DNA of 42,965 nt from Bacteroidota bacterium (GTDB lineage Bacteria; Bacteroidota; Ignavibacteria; Ignavibacteriales; Ignavibacteriaceae). The stretch is taken from NCBI GenBank assembly GCA_021813585.1, contig JAKAJV010000107.1:1-42965 (forward strand), read 5' to 3'. The position numbers and the translations under genes are program-made. The notes under the pieces are model-generated. The model saw nothing but the letters and a program-made list of their open reading frames with translations. It made no database searches and was not told the DNA's origin. Below, piece by piece: positions 1-8,330 of this stretch; position 1 is the stretch's first letter; every line of letters begins with the position of its first letter.

Positions 1-1
1 C

Positions 2-418
2 GCAAAATTATTTTTAAATCATACAACCGGTCCGCTGCCGCTTAGGGAGAGGAAAGAAAGAGTGAATTCATTCAATCCGGAAATCTCGATAAGCATCCAC
101 AATAATGCTGTACCGCAGGGAGTGGATCCTATCAAACATAACGGATGCTCGGTATATTATTATTATCCGCAATCGCTGCCGCTGGCAGAACTGATTCACC
201 GGAATTTTGTTAAAGGTCTCGGCTTGAAAGATTTCGGGTTATACTGGGACAATCTTTACATGTCCAGAATCCCGGAATCTATTTCGCTTCTGGTTGAGCC
301 CGCATTCATGATTATTCCCGCACAGGAAAAATTATTGCTGACATACGAATTTAGAGAAAAGATAGCGCGATCTATATTTAATGCTCTTAAGGAATTTTAT
401 GAGGAATACAGCCAATGA
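2..418 (+). CDS. N-acetylmuramoyl-L-alanine amidase (Amidase_3), C-terminal part, cut by window edge
   Basis: The reading frame is open to the left edge, so this is the end of a longer gene; the GTG at 62 encodes an internal valine and is not the start. The zinc-ligand motif SIHNNA and the catalytic-glutamate region SLLVEPAFMI mark the second half of an Amidase_3 domain. This family cleaves the bond between MurNAc and the stem peptide of peptidoglycan, in the periplasm or at the cell surface. The earlier His and Glu zinc ligands lie outside the window. The stop codon overlaps the ATG of the next gene (ATGA), so the amidase and the histidine kinase are probably translated from one mRNA. Family assignment is fairly sure; the full domain layout cannot be seen. 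Confidence 0.85.
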   Translation, partial: AKLFLNHTTGPLPLRERKERVNSFNPEISISIHNNAVPQGVDPIKHNGCSVYYYYPQSLPLAELIHRNFVKGLGLKDFGLYWDNLYMSRIPESISLLVEPAFMIIPAQEKLLLTYEFREKIARSIFNALKEFYEEYSQ

Positions 419-1632
419 AAATGTCCGGCGGTCCTGCTTCGCTAAATATTAAAATTACTCTTCTTGTAATTGCCGTTTTAATAGCCGGCGGCACTCTTAT
501 ATACACTCAAAGCCTTGTTCAAAAGCTGCAGGAAAAGGAGAGGCAGATAGTTGAGCTTTACGCAAAAGGAATTGAATACGTAGCAAACTCTACCGGCACC
601 GATGCAGATATTACATTTTTATTTGAGAACATTCTTAAGCCTATCGACTTCCCGTTAATAAACAGCGGGCCGAACGACAAAATTAATATAGACAGTAAAT
701 ACGATATAAAAGACGTCAGGAATATTCCATACGATACTTCCTTAACCAAGACACAGCTGGAAAAGTTCTTCAGGGATAAAATTACCGAAATGGATAAACT
801 GCATAGACCGATTTATGTAACTTACAAGGATTCGATTGTTCTTCAGAAAATTCACTATGGAGACTCAGCCTCGATTACGCAGTTAAAATATTATCCTTAC
901 CTTCAAATATTAATTGCAGGATTATTTATTATTATAGGCTACATCGGCTTCAGCAATATTAAGAAGAATGAACAAAGCAACATCTGGGTGGGAATGGCCA
1001 AGGAAACGGCTCACCAATTCGGAACTCCTATTTCCAGCCTAATGGGCTGGCTGGAAATGCTAAAGCTGCATTATACAGATCCCGACAAAGTCCTCGATAT
1101 CTCGGATGAAATTGATAACGATGTTGAGAAGCTGAATAAGATAACTTACAGGTTCTCGAAGATAGGCGCTACACCGGAAATAAAAGTTCACCAGGTTTAT
1201 GATGAAATAAAAAAGATAGTGGATTATTTCCAACGGCGCCTGCCGCAAAGCGGAAGGAATATTAACCTTACGCTCGACGGCGACAAGGAGGTCTGCGCAG
1301 AAATAAATTCCGAGCTGTTCGGATGGGTAATAGAGAATCTTATTAAAAATTCACTGGATGCAATTGAACAGAAAGACGGTAAGATAACTATAACGGTAAG
1401 ATCGGCCAGGAAGCATGCGGAGATAGAAGTAACCGACAGCGGGAAAGGGATCGATTTAAAACGAAGGAAAGATGTTTTTAGGCCCGGTTACAGCACCAAG
1501 CGAAGAGGCTGGGGACTCGGATTGAGCTTATCAAAAAGAATTATTGAAACTTACCACCAGGGAAAAATTTTCGTAAAATCATCTGCCCCAGGCGAGGGAA
1601 CTACTTTTAAAATTCTGTTAAGGAGGGTCTGA
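415..1632 (+). CDS. Membrane sensor histidine kinase
   Basis: The 405-residue protein has a transmembrane helix at about 13-32, an extracytoplasmic sensor region of roughly 125 residues that I do not recognise, a second helix at about 161-181, then a kinase core. The H-box is TAHQFGTPISSLMGW with the phospho-accepting His at 200; the usual HELRTPL form is replaced by HQFGTP. The ATPase domain shows the N-box ENLIKNSLDAI, the G1 box DSGKGI and the G2 box GWGLGLSLSK. There is no receiver domain and no response regulator nearby, so the partner is encoded elsewhere. The start overlaps the amidase stop by 4 bp, and a second ATG lies two codons downstream. The coupling suggests an envelope-related signal (inference). 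Confidence 0.88.
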   Translation: MKMSGGPASLNIKITLLVIAVLIAGGTLIYTQSLVQKLQEKERQIVELYAKGIEYVANSTGTDADITFLFENILKPIDFPLINSGPNDKINIDSKYDIKDVRNIPYDTSLTKTQLEKFFRDKITEMDKLHRPIYVTYKDSIVLQKIHYGDSASITQLKYYPYLQILIAGLFIIIGYIGFSNIKKNEQSNIWVGMAKETAHQFGTPISSLMGWLEMLKLHYTDPDKVLDISDEIDNDVEKLNKITYRFSKIGATPEIKVHQVYDEIKKIVDYFQRRLPQSGRNINLTLDGDKEVCAEINSELFGWVIENLIKNSLDAIEQKDGKITITVRSARKHAEIEVTDSGKGIDLKRRKDVFRPGYSTKRRGWGLGLSLSKRIIETYHQGKIFVKSSAPGEGTTFKILLRRV

Positions 1633-1712
1633 TACCGGCAGAATTACCGTCACCTCTTATTAAGCAAAACGCATACAAACACGACATTCAGATAACTGAG
1701 TTCAGGTCCCAT

Positions 1713-2657
1713 CTAACTCATCTCAAGCATTTTTTCTATCGGTTTTAATGCACCGGCAAGAGTTGCATTATCCAAGCTTATTTCCGGCCATTTATTCTTC
1801 ATACAGAGATGTAATTTCTCCATAGTATTCAGCCTCATATAAGGGCATTCGTTACACTCGCAATTCTTTTCGGGAGGAGCCGCAATAAAATTCTTTTCCG
1901 GAGACTGCTTCTTCATCTGATGAATAATTCCCGGCTCGGTTGCAACAATATAAACCTTCGACTCATCCTCCAAGGCAAACTTAAGCAGCTTGCTGGTTGA
2001 GCCGATGAAATCGGCATGTTTAAGTATTGTATCCTCGCATTCCGGGTGGGCAATTATTTTAGCGCCGGGGTACTGAGTTTTAAGATCAATAATTTTCCGT
2101 TCGCTAAAAGTTTCGTGCACTATGCAGGTGCCATCCCACAGCAGCATATCCCTTCCCGTTTTTTTCATCAAATACTTCCCGAGATTTCTGTCGGGACTGA
2201 ATAAAATAGGCTTATCCGGAGGAATCTGGTTTATAATTTTTTCGGCATTGCTCGAAGTGCAGATGATATCGCTTAATGCTTTTACGGATGCCGAGCAGTT
2301 TATATATGAGATAGCCAGGTGGCCCGGGTGCTTTTCCCTGAATGCCTTAAACAACGGTGCAGGGCAGCTATCTGCCAATGAGCAGCCGGCTTCAAGATCG
2401 GGTAATAACACAAGCTTATTCGGATTCAATATTTTTGCCGTTTCTGCCATAAAGTGAACGCCTGCAAAAATAATTACATCGGCGCTGGTGCTTTTTGCTT
2501 GTCTCGCCAATTCTAAACTGTCGCCAACAAAATCTGCTATGTCCTGTATCTCGGCTTCCTGGTAATAATGTGCTAATATAACTGCATTTAACTCTTTTTT
2601 CAGCTTTACTATTTCTTCTTTTAGATCCACGTCAACATCATCATTCAATTCGAACAT
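1713..2657 (-). CDS. nadA: Quinolinate synthase A
   Basis: NadA condenses iminoaspartate with dihydroxyacetone phosphate to make quinolinate, the precursor of NAD. It is cytoplasmic and needs a [4Fe-4S] cluster. The 314-residue protein has the family pattern: [14 protein letters not shown] near the N-terminus, [12 protein letters not shown], and the cluster-cysteine regions [10 protein letters not shown] (C92), WDGTCIVHE (C178) and CECNECPYM (C266, C268, C271, the last probably the ligand). Length is normal. A GGAG sequence lies 9 nt before the ATG. nadB and nadC are not in the window. The gene is convergent with the histidine kinase and separated from it by 80 bp. Confidence 0.95.
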   Translation of the reverse strand: MFELNDDVDVDLKEEIVKLKKELNAVILAHYYQEAEIQDIADFVGDSLELARQAKSTSADVIIFAGVHFMAETAKILNPNKLVLLPDLEAGCSLADSCPAPLFKAFREKHPGHLAISYINCSASVKALSDIICTSSNAEKIINQIPPDKPILFSPDRNLGKYLMKKTGRDMLLWDGTCIVHETFSERKIIDLKTQYPGAKIIAHPECEDTILKHADFIGSTSKLLKFALEDESKVYIVATEPGIIHQMKKQSPEKNFIAAPPEKNCECNECPYMRLNTMEKLHLCMKNKWPEISLDNATLAGALKPIEKMLEMS

Positions 2658-2697
2658 ATTTGCTTCTCCGGAAAATTAAATTCTGAACTTCTACTTA

Positions 2698-2722
2698 AAT
2701 ATAACAATTTGTGTCTCAAATT
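2698..2722 (-). promoter_or_regulatory. Possible nadA promoter/operator
   Basis: About 40-65 nt upstream of the nadA ATG there is a TATATT on the minus strand (2703-2698) and, next to it, a 6-bp inverted repeat AATTTG-N5-CAAATT (2706-2722). The repeat would overlap the promoter spacer, which is where a repressor of NAD synthesis could bind. No good -35 is visible at the right distance, and AT-rich DNA gives such repeats by chance, so this is a weak call. Confidence 0.25.
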
Positions 2723-2823
2723 AATTAAAATTTATTACTCATCTTAAGATAGAACACAAAGGAACCAAAAAAATTTTGAAACGAGCGCTTTTCTCCGTGG
2801 CATATTAGTTGAACAATTATTTA

Positions 2824-2848
2824 TGAAAATAGAAAATAGTTTTAAGCA
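2824..2848 (+). repeat. 25-bp direct repeat, copy 1
   Basis: This 25-mer, beginning TGAAAATAGAAAATAG, recurs without mismatch at 3052-3076, 228 bp away. Both copies are followed by an AAC/CTCC-containing stretch and then a hairpin, so the repeat is probably part of a larger duplicated element whose hairpin stems have diverged. Confidence 0.8.
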
Positions 2849-2875
2849 AAACTCCCACGCAAAAAATTCAAAAAA

Positions 2876-2906
2876 TACTGACAGGCTTCTTTGAAGCCTG
2901 TCAGTA
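2876..2906 (+). repeat. Perfect 14-bp-stem hairpin after repeat copy 1
   Basis: TACTGACAGGCTTC, loop TTT, then the exact reverse complement. It is followed by CCTCCCTAAAAAAA. The stem is much longer than a typical terminator, no gene ends here on the plus strand, and the minus-strand gene upstream (aroB) ends about 470 bp away. A REP-like or structured non-coding element is more likely than a plain terminator. Confidence 0.65.
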
Positions 2907-3051
2907 CCTCCCTAAAAAAAATTCGACTAATGTAAAAAAGTAACTAACCGGTAATATTTACAGGTAAAAATTATCTTACTCTCTTTTGCAATTTCAAATT
3001 CAGCCGGAAAAACAAAAGATAATTTTGGCACGTCAATTGACACTTTAAATG

Positions 3052-3076
3052 TGAAAATAGAAAATAGTTTTAAGCA
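3052..3076 (+). repeat. 25-bp direct repeat, copy 2
   Basis: Exact second copy of the 25-mer at 2824-2848. It is followed by the hairpin at 3108-3138, matching the arrangement of copy 1. Confidence 0.8.
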
Positions 3077-3107
3077 TAACATCCCTCCACAAGAATGTCA
3101 CTCAAGT

Positions 3108-3138
3108 CTGCCGGATTTTTTTCCCTCAAATCCGGCAG
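3108..3138 (+). repeat. 11-bp-stem hairpin after repeat copy 2
   Basis: CTGCCGGATTT, a 9-nt loop, then AAATCCGGCAG. It is followed by TACTCCCCCCC, parallel to TACCTCCC after the first hairpin. The stem sequence differs from the first hairpin but the position and the flank CAGTAC-pyrimidine are shared. As a minus-strand structure it could also help end aroB transcription, about 240 bp downstream of the aroB stop. Confidence 0.6.
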
Positions 3139-3375
3139 TACTCCCCCCCAAAAAAGAGAATAAATTCCTTAAAAATAAAACATAAACGCTGAAAGTTATT
3201 AGGAGAAACGCATATATAATTTTACATTGAAAATTGAATGCCGTTCGGCCGGGAGATTTAAGTTTGGAATTTTAAACCTGCTTTGAAATTTAAAAGTTAA
3301 ATTTTATGGCCATTATTAACCATGTGCTCTTTATTGCCATCCCTTTTTAATTTTCGACCGATTCCTTTGAGGGTA

Positions 3376-4470
3376 TTAACAGGTAATATCCTTTTTCATT
3401 TTATCCAGCGCTTTAAAAACATATTTCTTGTCGGCTTCAACATCCAGCAGCAGATTGCCTACTTCAGATAGAAGAACGAATTTAATTTTGCCGTTTCTAT
3501 TCTTTTTATCGTGAAGCATTATTCTAAACAAATTTTCGTTATTCAAGCCTGTTAATTTACGCGGAAGTACTATTTTCTTCGGCAGCTGCAAAAGGTTATT
3601 CAAATGCCGCCCGGGAAGAAGATTTAATATATTCGATAAGTTTAATGCCGCAATAACACCGGCGGTAACAGCCTGGCCGTGCTTAATTTTAAAGTTCAGC
3701 TCGGTTTCAAGTGCATGAGCAAAAGTATGACCGAGATTTAATATTTTCCTCAGTCCCGACTCCTTTTCATCCTGAGAAACAACTGCGGCCTTAATTGCTA
3801 CGGAATTTAGTATTGCCTTCTCAAGCTGCTTATTACTGCCGCTTATTATACCGGATATGTTCTCCAGAATAAAGCTGTAGAAGTTTGAATCGGATAAATA
3901 AGCATACTTAACAATTTCTCCCGCACCCGAAACCATTTCATCTTTAGGAAGAGTTTCCAGGAATTCAGTATCAATTAAAACTAGTTCGGGCTGATAGAAA
4001 GACCCTATCATATTTTTTTTCTTTTCAAAATTTATCCCTGTTTTCCCGCCGATGGAACTATCAACTGCGGCGAGAAGAGTTGTGGGGATATGAACTAATT
4101 GAACTCCTCTCATAAATGTGGCGGCAGAATATCCTGCAAGATCGCCGGTAACCCCTCCGCCTACGGCAATTATTAAAGTATCACGGCCGTAATTATTATC
4201 CAGCAGGAAAGAGTATATTTTGTTAAGCTCGGTGTAAGACTTTGAGTTCTCGCCGGGCTTTAATAAATAAACGTTATGCTTATCCGCAGCGGCTGAAATT
4301 AATGTTTTTATCTTGCCTCGATTCAGCTTTTCAACATTGGCATCAACAACAACCAGAATGTTTTTATTTAATTTTTTTTGCGCTAAAATTTCAGGCAGCA
4401 AACTGAAGATGGAATGCCCCACAAAGATGGAATAAGAATTTGATTTTAAGTCAACATATATTTTTTTCAC
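3376..4470 (-). CDS. aroB: 3-dehydroquinate synthase
   Basis: AroB converts DAHP to 3-dehydroquinate, the second step of the shikimate pathway, in the cytoplasm with NAD and a metal ion. The 364-residue protein has all the family landmarks: PGENSKSY, GGGVTGDLAGYSAAT with FMRGV, IPTTLLAAVDSSIGGKTGIN, GAGEIVKYA, LNLGHTFAHALE and HGQAV, which include the metal-binding Glu and two His. Length is typical. It lies 29 nt downstream of aroK and is probably co-transcribed with it, a common pairing in bacteria. Confidence 0.96.
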   Translation of the reverse strand: MKKIYVDLKSNSYSIFVGHSIFSLLPEILAQKKLNKNILVVVDANVEKLNRGKIKTLISAAADKHNVYLLKPGENSKSYTELNKIYSFLLDNNYGRDTLIIAVGGGVTGDLAGYSAATFMRGVQLVHIPTTLLAAVDSSIGGKTGINFEKKKNMIGSFYQPELVLIDTEFLETLPKDEMVSGAGEIVKYAYLSDSNFYSFILENISGIISGSNKQLEKAILNSVAIKAAVVSQDEKESGLRKILNLGHTFAHALETELNFKIKHGQAVTAGVIAALNLSNILNLLPGRHLNNLLQLPKKIVLPRKLTGLNNENLFRIMLHDKKNRNGKIKFVLLSEVGNLLLDVEADKKYVFKALDKMKKDITC

Positions 4471-4499
4471 AGAGTTAAAGTCCCTAAATTAATTTCGAA

Positions 4500-5036
4500 T
4501 TACATTTCGTATTGAATTATTCTGGCAATCTTGTCTACGGTTTTACCAATTGCGGTGTCATCGGTATCTATAGTTATATCGGCCTGCTCGTAATATTTTT
4601 TTCTAGATTCAATAAGACGGTTTAATTTATTAATAAATTCTTCCTTGCCAAGGTTAACTGTGCCGTCGCGGGTAAGAACCGGTCTGTCTCTTTTAAAACG
4701 AAGCCTTAAATAGGCGGACTCCGGTGAAACTTTAAGATAAATAAGTTTGCCGGTCTTCTTTATTAACTTGATGTTTTCCTGGCTCGTTACTGTTCCGCCG
4801 CCCAGAGATATAATTGCCTTCTCGTTAGATGCCAATCGTGATAAAGTTTTCCGCTCCAGATCCCTAAAATATTCTTCCCCATGTTTTTCAAAAATTGCCG
4901 ATACTTTTATTCCGGTTTCTTGTTCAATAACCTGGTCCAGGTCATAAAACTCCCACCCGATAGTATTCGCTAAAATCGGGCCGATAGTGCTTTTCCCCGA
5001 TCCCATAAATCCGGTTATATAAATTATCTTGTTCAT
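4500..5036 (-). CDS. aroK: Shikimate kinase
   Basis: Shikimate kinase phosphorylates shikimate at the 3-hydroxyl with ATP. The 178-residue protein shows the P-loop GFMGSGKST (9-17), the shikimate-binding DLD at 32-34, FRDLE with R58, SLGGGTV (78-83) and the lid motif RDRPVL (116-121). Its size is normal for a monofunctional enzyme. It precedes aroB on the same strand with a 29-nt gap, so the two consecutive-pathway genes form an aroKB unit. Confidence 0.95.
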   Translation of the reverse strand: MNKIIYITGFMGSGKSTIGPILANTIGWEFYDLDQVIEQETGIKVSAIFEKHGEEYFRDLERKTLSRLASNEKAIISLGGGTVTSQENIKLIKKTGKLIYLKVSPESAYLRLRFKRDRPVLTRDGTVNLGKEEFINKLNRLIESRKKYYEQADITIDTDDTAIGKTVDKIARIIQYEM

Positions 5037-5112
5037 TAAAGTAAAAAAATTTCTAAAATCAAATTAATAGATTGGCAGGCTAAAATACAAATGAGAAGAA
5101 CCAGTCAGGATA

Positions 5113-5829
5113 TCAAAACGAATAAGCTGCGCCTAGCTGGAATGTAACGCCGTCAACATTTACCTTGGATACAAATGAGCTTTGAGCCAGGTTTAGCGTA
5201 GTGCCGTTGTAATTAACGATGCTTTTATTATACTTGTTTTCAACCGTAAACTGGGGATCTCTAAACTTCATTCCGCAGTGGATTATAAAATTGTCCGGCA
5301 AAAGATAGTCCATGGAAATTGACACTTGGATACCGTAAGCAATTTGTGTCTCCGAGCTGGAAATACCGGCATCCCCGAAGTTCCGAATCTGTTTGCCGTA
5401 ATAATATGCCCCGCCGCCGCCCATTAAAAATTTAAATTTCTCGGTAGAGAAAGGCAGCAGGTAATAAATAGATAATTCGAACGGAATCATCTTAAACCCG
5501 TCCTGCACATCAATCGTTACAGTCTGATTGTTGGAGAATACCGTTAAATTTTTGCCGGTTGCAGTTTTAGTCATATACTCAGTACTAAATCCCATTAAGA
5601 TATCATCGCTCAGCCTGTACCGGAAATAAATCCCTGCATCGTAAATATCCGAAAGAGGGAATGAAGTATTTCTTAAAACCTCATCTGAAGAATTAGGATA
5701 CAGATAAATTTTTGCCGAGGTTGTATAGATGCCGTTTATACCTACCAGAAATGAATTGCCGTTGTACTGCGAATAAGCAGCATTGCAAAAGACGAAAAGA
5801 TATAAAAGGAGTATAATTACCTTTTTCAT
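5113..5829 (-). CDS. Outer-membrane beta-barrel protein (small porin-like)
   Basis: The 238-residue protein has a clear signal peptide (MKK, a hydrophobic run, then cleavage near AAYSQ). The rest is made of alternating hydrophobic/polar strands rich in Tyr, Phe and Gly, and it ends in GAAYSF, the terminal aromatic residue expected of a BAM-assembled barrel. This is an eight- to ten-strand OMP_b-brl-like protein. No substrate can be inferred. It lies between the ppiD terminator and aroK, so it probably has its own promoter. Confidence 0.75.
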   Translation of the reverse strand: MKKVIILLLYLFVFCNAAYSQYNGNSFLVGINGIYTTSAKIYLYPNSSDEVLRNTSFPLSDIYDAGIYFRYRLSDDILMGFSTEYMTKTATGKNLTVFSNNQTVTIDVQDGFKMIPFELSIYYLLPFSTEKFKFLMGGGGAYYYGKQIRNFGDAGISSSETQIAYGIQVSISMDYLLPDNFIIHCGMKFRDPQFTVENKYNKSIVNYNGTTLNLAQSSFVSKVNVDGVTFQLGAAYSF

Positions 5830-5863
5830 TTTACAGTTAAATATATATGCTTTTAAAATATAA

Positions 5864-5892
5864 AACCCCCAATCTTTTTAAGACCGGGGGTT
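5864..5892 (-). terminator. Rho-independent terminator of the ppiD-like gene
   Basis: On the minus strand, 23 nt after the ppiD-like stop codon, AACCCCC pairs with GGGGGTT around a second 4-bp stem (TCTT/AAGA) and a 3-nt loop, followed by TTTTATATTTT. This separates the chaperone gene from the barrel gene downstream. Confidence 0.8.
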
Positions 5893-5915
5893 AATAATAA
5901 TTAAAAAAAATCTAT

Positions 5916-7997
5916 TTATAAACCGAAAAACTGGCTTCTATGATCTACGATATTAGCATCCTTCTTAAGCTGTGCTAGCCACTCGGAAAAGAACATGCTC
6001 TTCTTTTGCTGAAGAATATTCTCGCGAATATTATTTTCCTGAACGGCGTATGCTGAAGAATCAAACGGCGTTCTAGAGAGTACCTTAATAATATAATAAC
6101 CGTTTTGACCCTTAACCGGTTCGGAGATTTTATTAAGAGGAAGCTTCAAGGAATTTTCAATAAAATTGAAATCCGATCCGATACCCGGTATTGAGCTGTT
6201 GGCGCCGAATTCGCCGGTCTCATTTACCGTTACCTGAGGATCAATTGTATTAGCCTTTGTCAGGTCGCCGTTAATTTTACTTTCGATGTTCTGCGCTTTC
6301 TTTAGCGCCAGTTCAAATTTCTTCTCTCTTATAACAAGCGGCTTCAAAGTATTTTTTACTTCGTCAAAAGATTTAACACCTTCGTTAATAACTCCGGAAA
6401 CCATAGCAACAACGTATCCGCTGGTTGATGATATCGGATCGCTTATAGTGTTTATGCTGTTATCGAATGCCCACGTAATCAGGTTTTTGCTTACACCAAT
6501 ACCGGGCACGTAATAAGCGTCTTTGGTAAACGGCTCGGTTTCCCGCACAGTATAGCTCATAAGGTTGGCTTCCTTCTCAAATCCGTCCTTATTGGAGATA
6601 TAAGAAAAATCCTTGGCGTTGCTGAGCAGCTGATCTTTGGTAGAAGATGAAGCTTTTATAGGATTAACTAATTTTTCAACGATATATTTCTTATCGCTTC
6701 TGCCGGTAACCTTAATAATATGGTAGCCGTAATTTGTTTTAATCGGTTTTTGGACGACGCCGAGTTTACCGCTGAATGCAGCCTTTTCGAATTCCGGAAC
6801 CATTTGTCCTTTGCCAAACCAGCCCAGGTCGCCGCCGCGCATAGCGCTACCGGGGTCTTTTGAATACTGCTTTGCCAGTTGAGCAAAGCTTGCACCGCTC
6901 TGCAGCTGATTATAAATCTTCATAGCCTCTTCAAGGTTCTTTGCGTCGTCCCCGTATTGATTGATTAGAATATGGGACGCCCTTACGACAGGTTCCTTGG
7001 AAGGCACCGATCCGATGAAATGGTACAGATAATAATTTTGGCCTGCTGCAACAGGTCCGATTACAGCACCGGGGGCGGCATTCATTATTGAATCTGCAGC
7101 AGCACCGGGAAATGAATTAACTGTAAGAGTATCTTCTGAATACGGCTGAGATGAATAGATTTCAACAAGCTTTTTAAAAGTCATCGTATCCTCTTTCATC
7201 TGCCCTGCTATATCTTCCAAAGTAAGCCTTACATTTTCGGAATCCGAAGCGGACGGAACCGTAGGAAATAAAACATATTTTACTTTTCTCTGGGCCTTAA
7301 TTTCGTACTGGTCAAGATGAGCATTATAATAATCTTTAAGATCCGCATCCGTAACTTTTATTGAGTTGTCCGGAAATTCATTTAGGCCGATCAAAGCATA
7401 TTGGGTATTCATCTTTGTATTCTGCTCAATAAATCTCCTTTTAACTTCCGCGTCGCTTACGGTTATAGAAGCTAAGAGCATGCTTTGCAGTTTTTGGTTT
7501 AACAGGTTTTGCCTTACATATTCTTCTGCCTGAAGCAAGGGCTGAGAATTGCGCGGGTCGTACAATGCGCTGATGTAAAGCTGTCTGTTGAATTTACCGG
7601 TTGAATCGATAAAGTTCTTCTTTAAGAAATCCGGAGGGTTATTTCCCAGTATTACATTCCTTATTTCTTCGTTAGAGACGCTAATGCCTAACTTTTTAAT
7701 CTGTTGTGATAAAAGTGTTTGAGTTACCAGAGCATCCCAAACCTGATCCCTGAATTGCGAATTTTCATCTACATCCTTACCAGTTTGCTGCTTCTGCGCT
7801 TCCATCTCGTTGTTCATGGCTTTCATAAACTCCTGGTAAGTAATTTGTACCCCGTTTATCGAGCCGATGTTGTTAGTCCTAAATCCAAAAACTTCCATTA
7901 CATTTGAATCGGAAATGATCATAAAGAGGACAAAAATTACGCCGACACTAATTATAAAGGCCGGGGCTAAACTTCTCATCTTGGCCATCATAGCCAT
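5916..7997 (-). CDS. ppiD: PpiD/SurA-type peptidyl-prolyl isomerase, membrane-anchored
   Basis: The 693-residue protein has one N-terminal membrane helix (about 12-31) and an otherwise periplasmic body. A SurA_N-like chaperone region (about 40-190) begins [15 protein letters not shown] parvulin-type rotamase domain follows at about 340-445, with [45 protein letters not shown] and [11 protein letters not shown] second, weaker rotamase-like segment is near 520-680 ([12 protein letters not shown]). This is the PpiD architecture, which helps newly exported proteins fold near the Sec translocon. The first ATG has a GGAG about 13 nt upstream; three in-frame ATGs occur within seven codons. The many outer-membrane proteins in this window are plausible clients (inference). 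Confidence 0.9.
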   Translation of the reverse strand: MAMMAKMRSLAPAFIISVGVIFVLFMIISDSNVMEVFGFRTNNIGSINGVQITYQEFMKAMNNEMEAQKQQTGKDVDENSQFRDQVWDALVTQTLLSQQIKKLGISVSNEEIRNVILGNNPPDFLKKNFIDSTGKFNRQLYISALYDPRNSQPLLQAEEYVRQNLLNQKLQSMLLASITVSDAEVKRRFIEQNTKMNTQYALIGLNEFPDNSIKVTDADLKDYYNAHLDQYEIKAQRKVKYVLFPTVPSASDSENVRLTLEDIAGQMKEDTMTFKKLVEIYSSQPYSEDTLTVNSFPGAAADSIMNAAPGAVIGPVAAGQNYYLYHFIGSVPSKEPVVRASHILINQYGDDAKNLEEAMKIYNQLQSGASFAQLAKQYSKDPGSAMRGGDLGWFGKGQMVPEFEKAAFSGKLGVVQKPIKTNYGYHIIKVTGRSDKKYIVEKLVNPIKASSSTKDQLLSNAKDFSYISNKDGFEKEANLMSYTVRETEPFTKDAYYVPGIGVSKNLITWAFDNSINTISDPISSTSGYVVAMVSGVINEGVKSFDEVKNTLKPLVIREKKFELALKKAQNIESKINGDLTKANTIDPQVTVNETGEFGANSSIPGIGSDFNFIENSLKLPLNKISEPVKGQNGYYIIKVLSRTPFDSSAYAVQENNIRENILQQKKSMFFSEWLAQLKKDANIVDHRSQFFGL

Positions 7998-8042
7998 AGC
8001 TTATATCACTCCAGAATTTGATTAAAAAATTTTTCAAGAGCA

Positions 8043-8073
8043 CAAAAATAGACACATAAGGTTAAAAAAGCAA
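8043..8073 (-). promoter_or_regulatory. Candidate promoter for the ppiD-like gene
   Basis: On the minus strand TTGCTT (8073-8068) is followed after 17 nt by TATTTTTG (8050-8043). The latter fits TAnnTTTG, the -7 element known for the Bacteroidota primary sigma factor. It lies about 45 nt upstream of the ATG. Confidence 0.45.
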
Positions 8074-8121
8074 TGAATTTTCAGGGGCTATGGCAAATTA
8101 AAAAATCAATATTTCATCTGC

Positions 8122-8157
8122 TTTCACCTAATTTTCACCTAATAATTTCAATTGAAA
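8122..8157. promoter_or_regulatory. Tandem 11-mers plus palindrome, possible operator
   Basis: Two adjacent identical 11-mers TTTCACCTAAT put the same bases on the same face of the helix, and a 12-bp palindrome begins 2 bp later. The cluster lies between the two divergent promoters and could bind a shared regulator. The binding protein is unknown. TTTCAATTGAAA does not match the classical CRP site. Confidence 0.35.
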
Positions 8158-8266
8158 ATATGCTTATCAGAAAAAGCTACAGGATTGAATGAACCTGCAA
8201 GCCGAAATATTTTTATATTAAAAGAAATTTTGTTTATAACATAATCATTTACAGGATTCACTATCG

Positions 8267-8296
8267 TTTGACTTTCTAATGCTTCCACTATATATT
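8267..8296 (+). promoter_or_regulatory. Candidate promoter for the Crp/Fnr gene
   Basis: TTTGAC (8267-8272) is followed by the overlapping boxes TATATA (8289, spacer 16) and TATATT (8291, spacer 18), ending about 35 nt before the ATG. GAGGG just before the start could serve as the ribosome binding site. Confidence 0.5.
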
Positions 8297-8330
8297 TCAA
8301 ACCAAACTATTTATGAAAGAGGGTTAAAAA

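Larger units (their letters stand above)
2658..3375. other. 718-bp gene-free region with repeats
   Basis: No credible reading frame is present on either strand. The stretch separates the start of nadA from the end of aroB (both minus strand). It holds two copies of an exact 25-bp direct repeat, each followed about 30 bp later by a hairpin that ends in CAGTAC and a pyrimidine run (listed separately). There is also an 11-bp inverted repeat, AAAATTATCTT (about 2967-2977) with AAGATAATTTT (3016-3026). I see no recognisable RNA family. Confidence 0.6.
7998..8330. other. Divergent 333-bp intergenic region, ppiD-like / crp
   Basis: No gene. It must hold the promoters of both divergent genes (candidates at 8043-8073 and 8267-8296). 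In the middle is a perfect tandem duplication of the 11-mer TTTCACCTAAT (8122-8132 and 8133-8143), followed by the 12-bp palindrome TTTCAATTGAAA (8146-8157). The 11-bp period is about one helical turn. Confidence 0.6.

Noticed and set aside
62-418. A separate small gene starting at GTG 62
   Set aside because: The frame is open to the window edge and the upstream residues (TTGPLPLRERKER) continue the amidase domain, so the GTG is internal.
2122-2457. Plus-strand frame inside nadA
   Set aside because: Antisense shadow of a clearly conserved gene.
2824-3138. CRISPR array
   Set aside because: Only two repeats, 228 bp apart, with no regular spacers and no cas genes.
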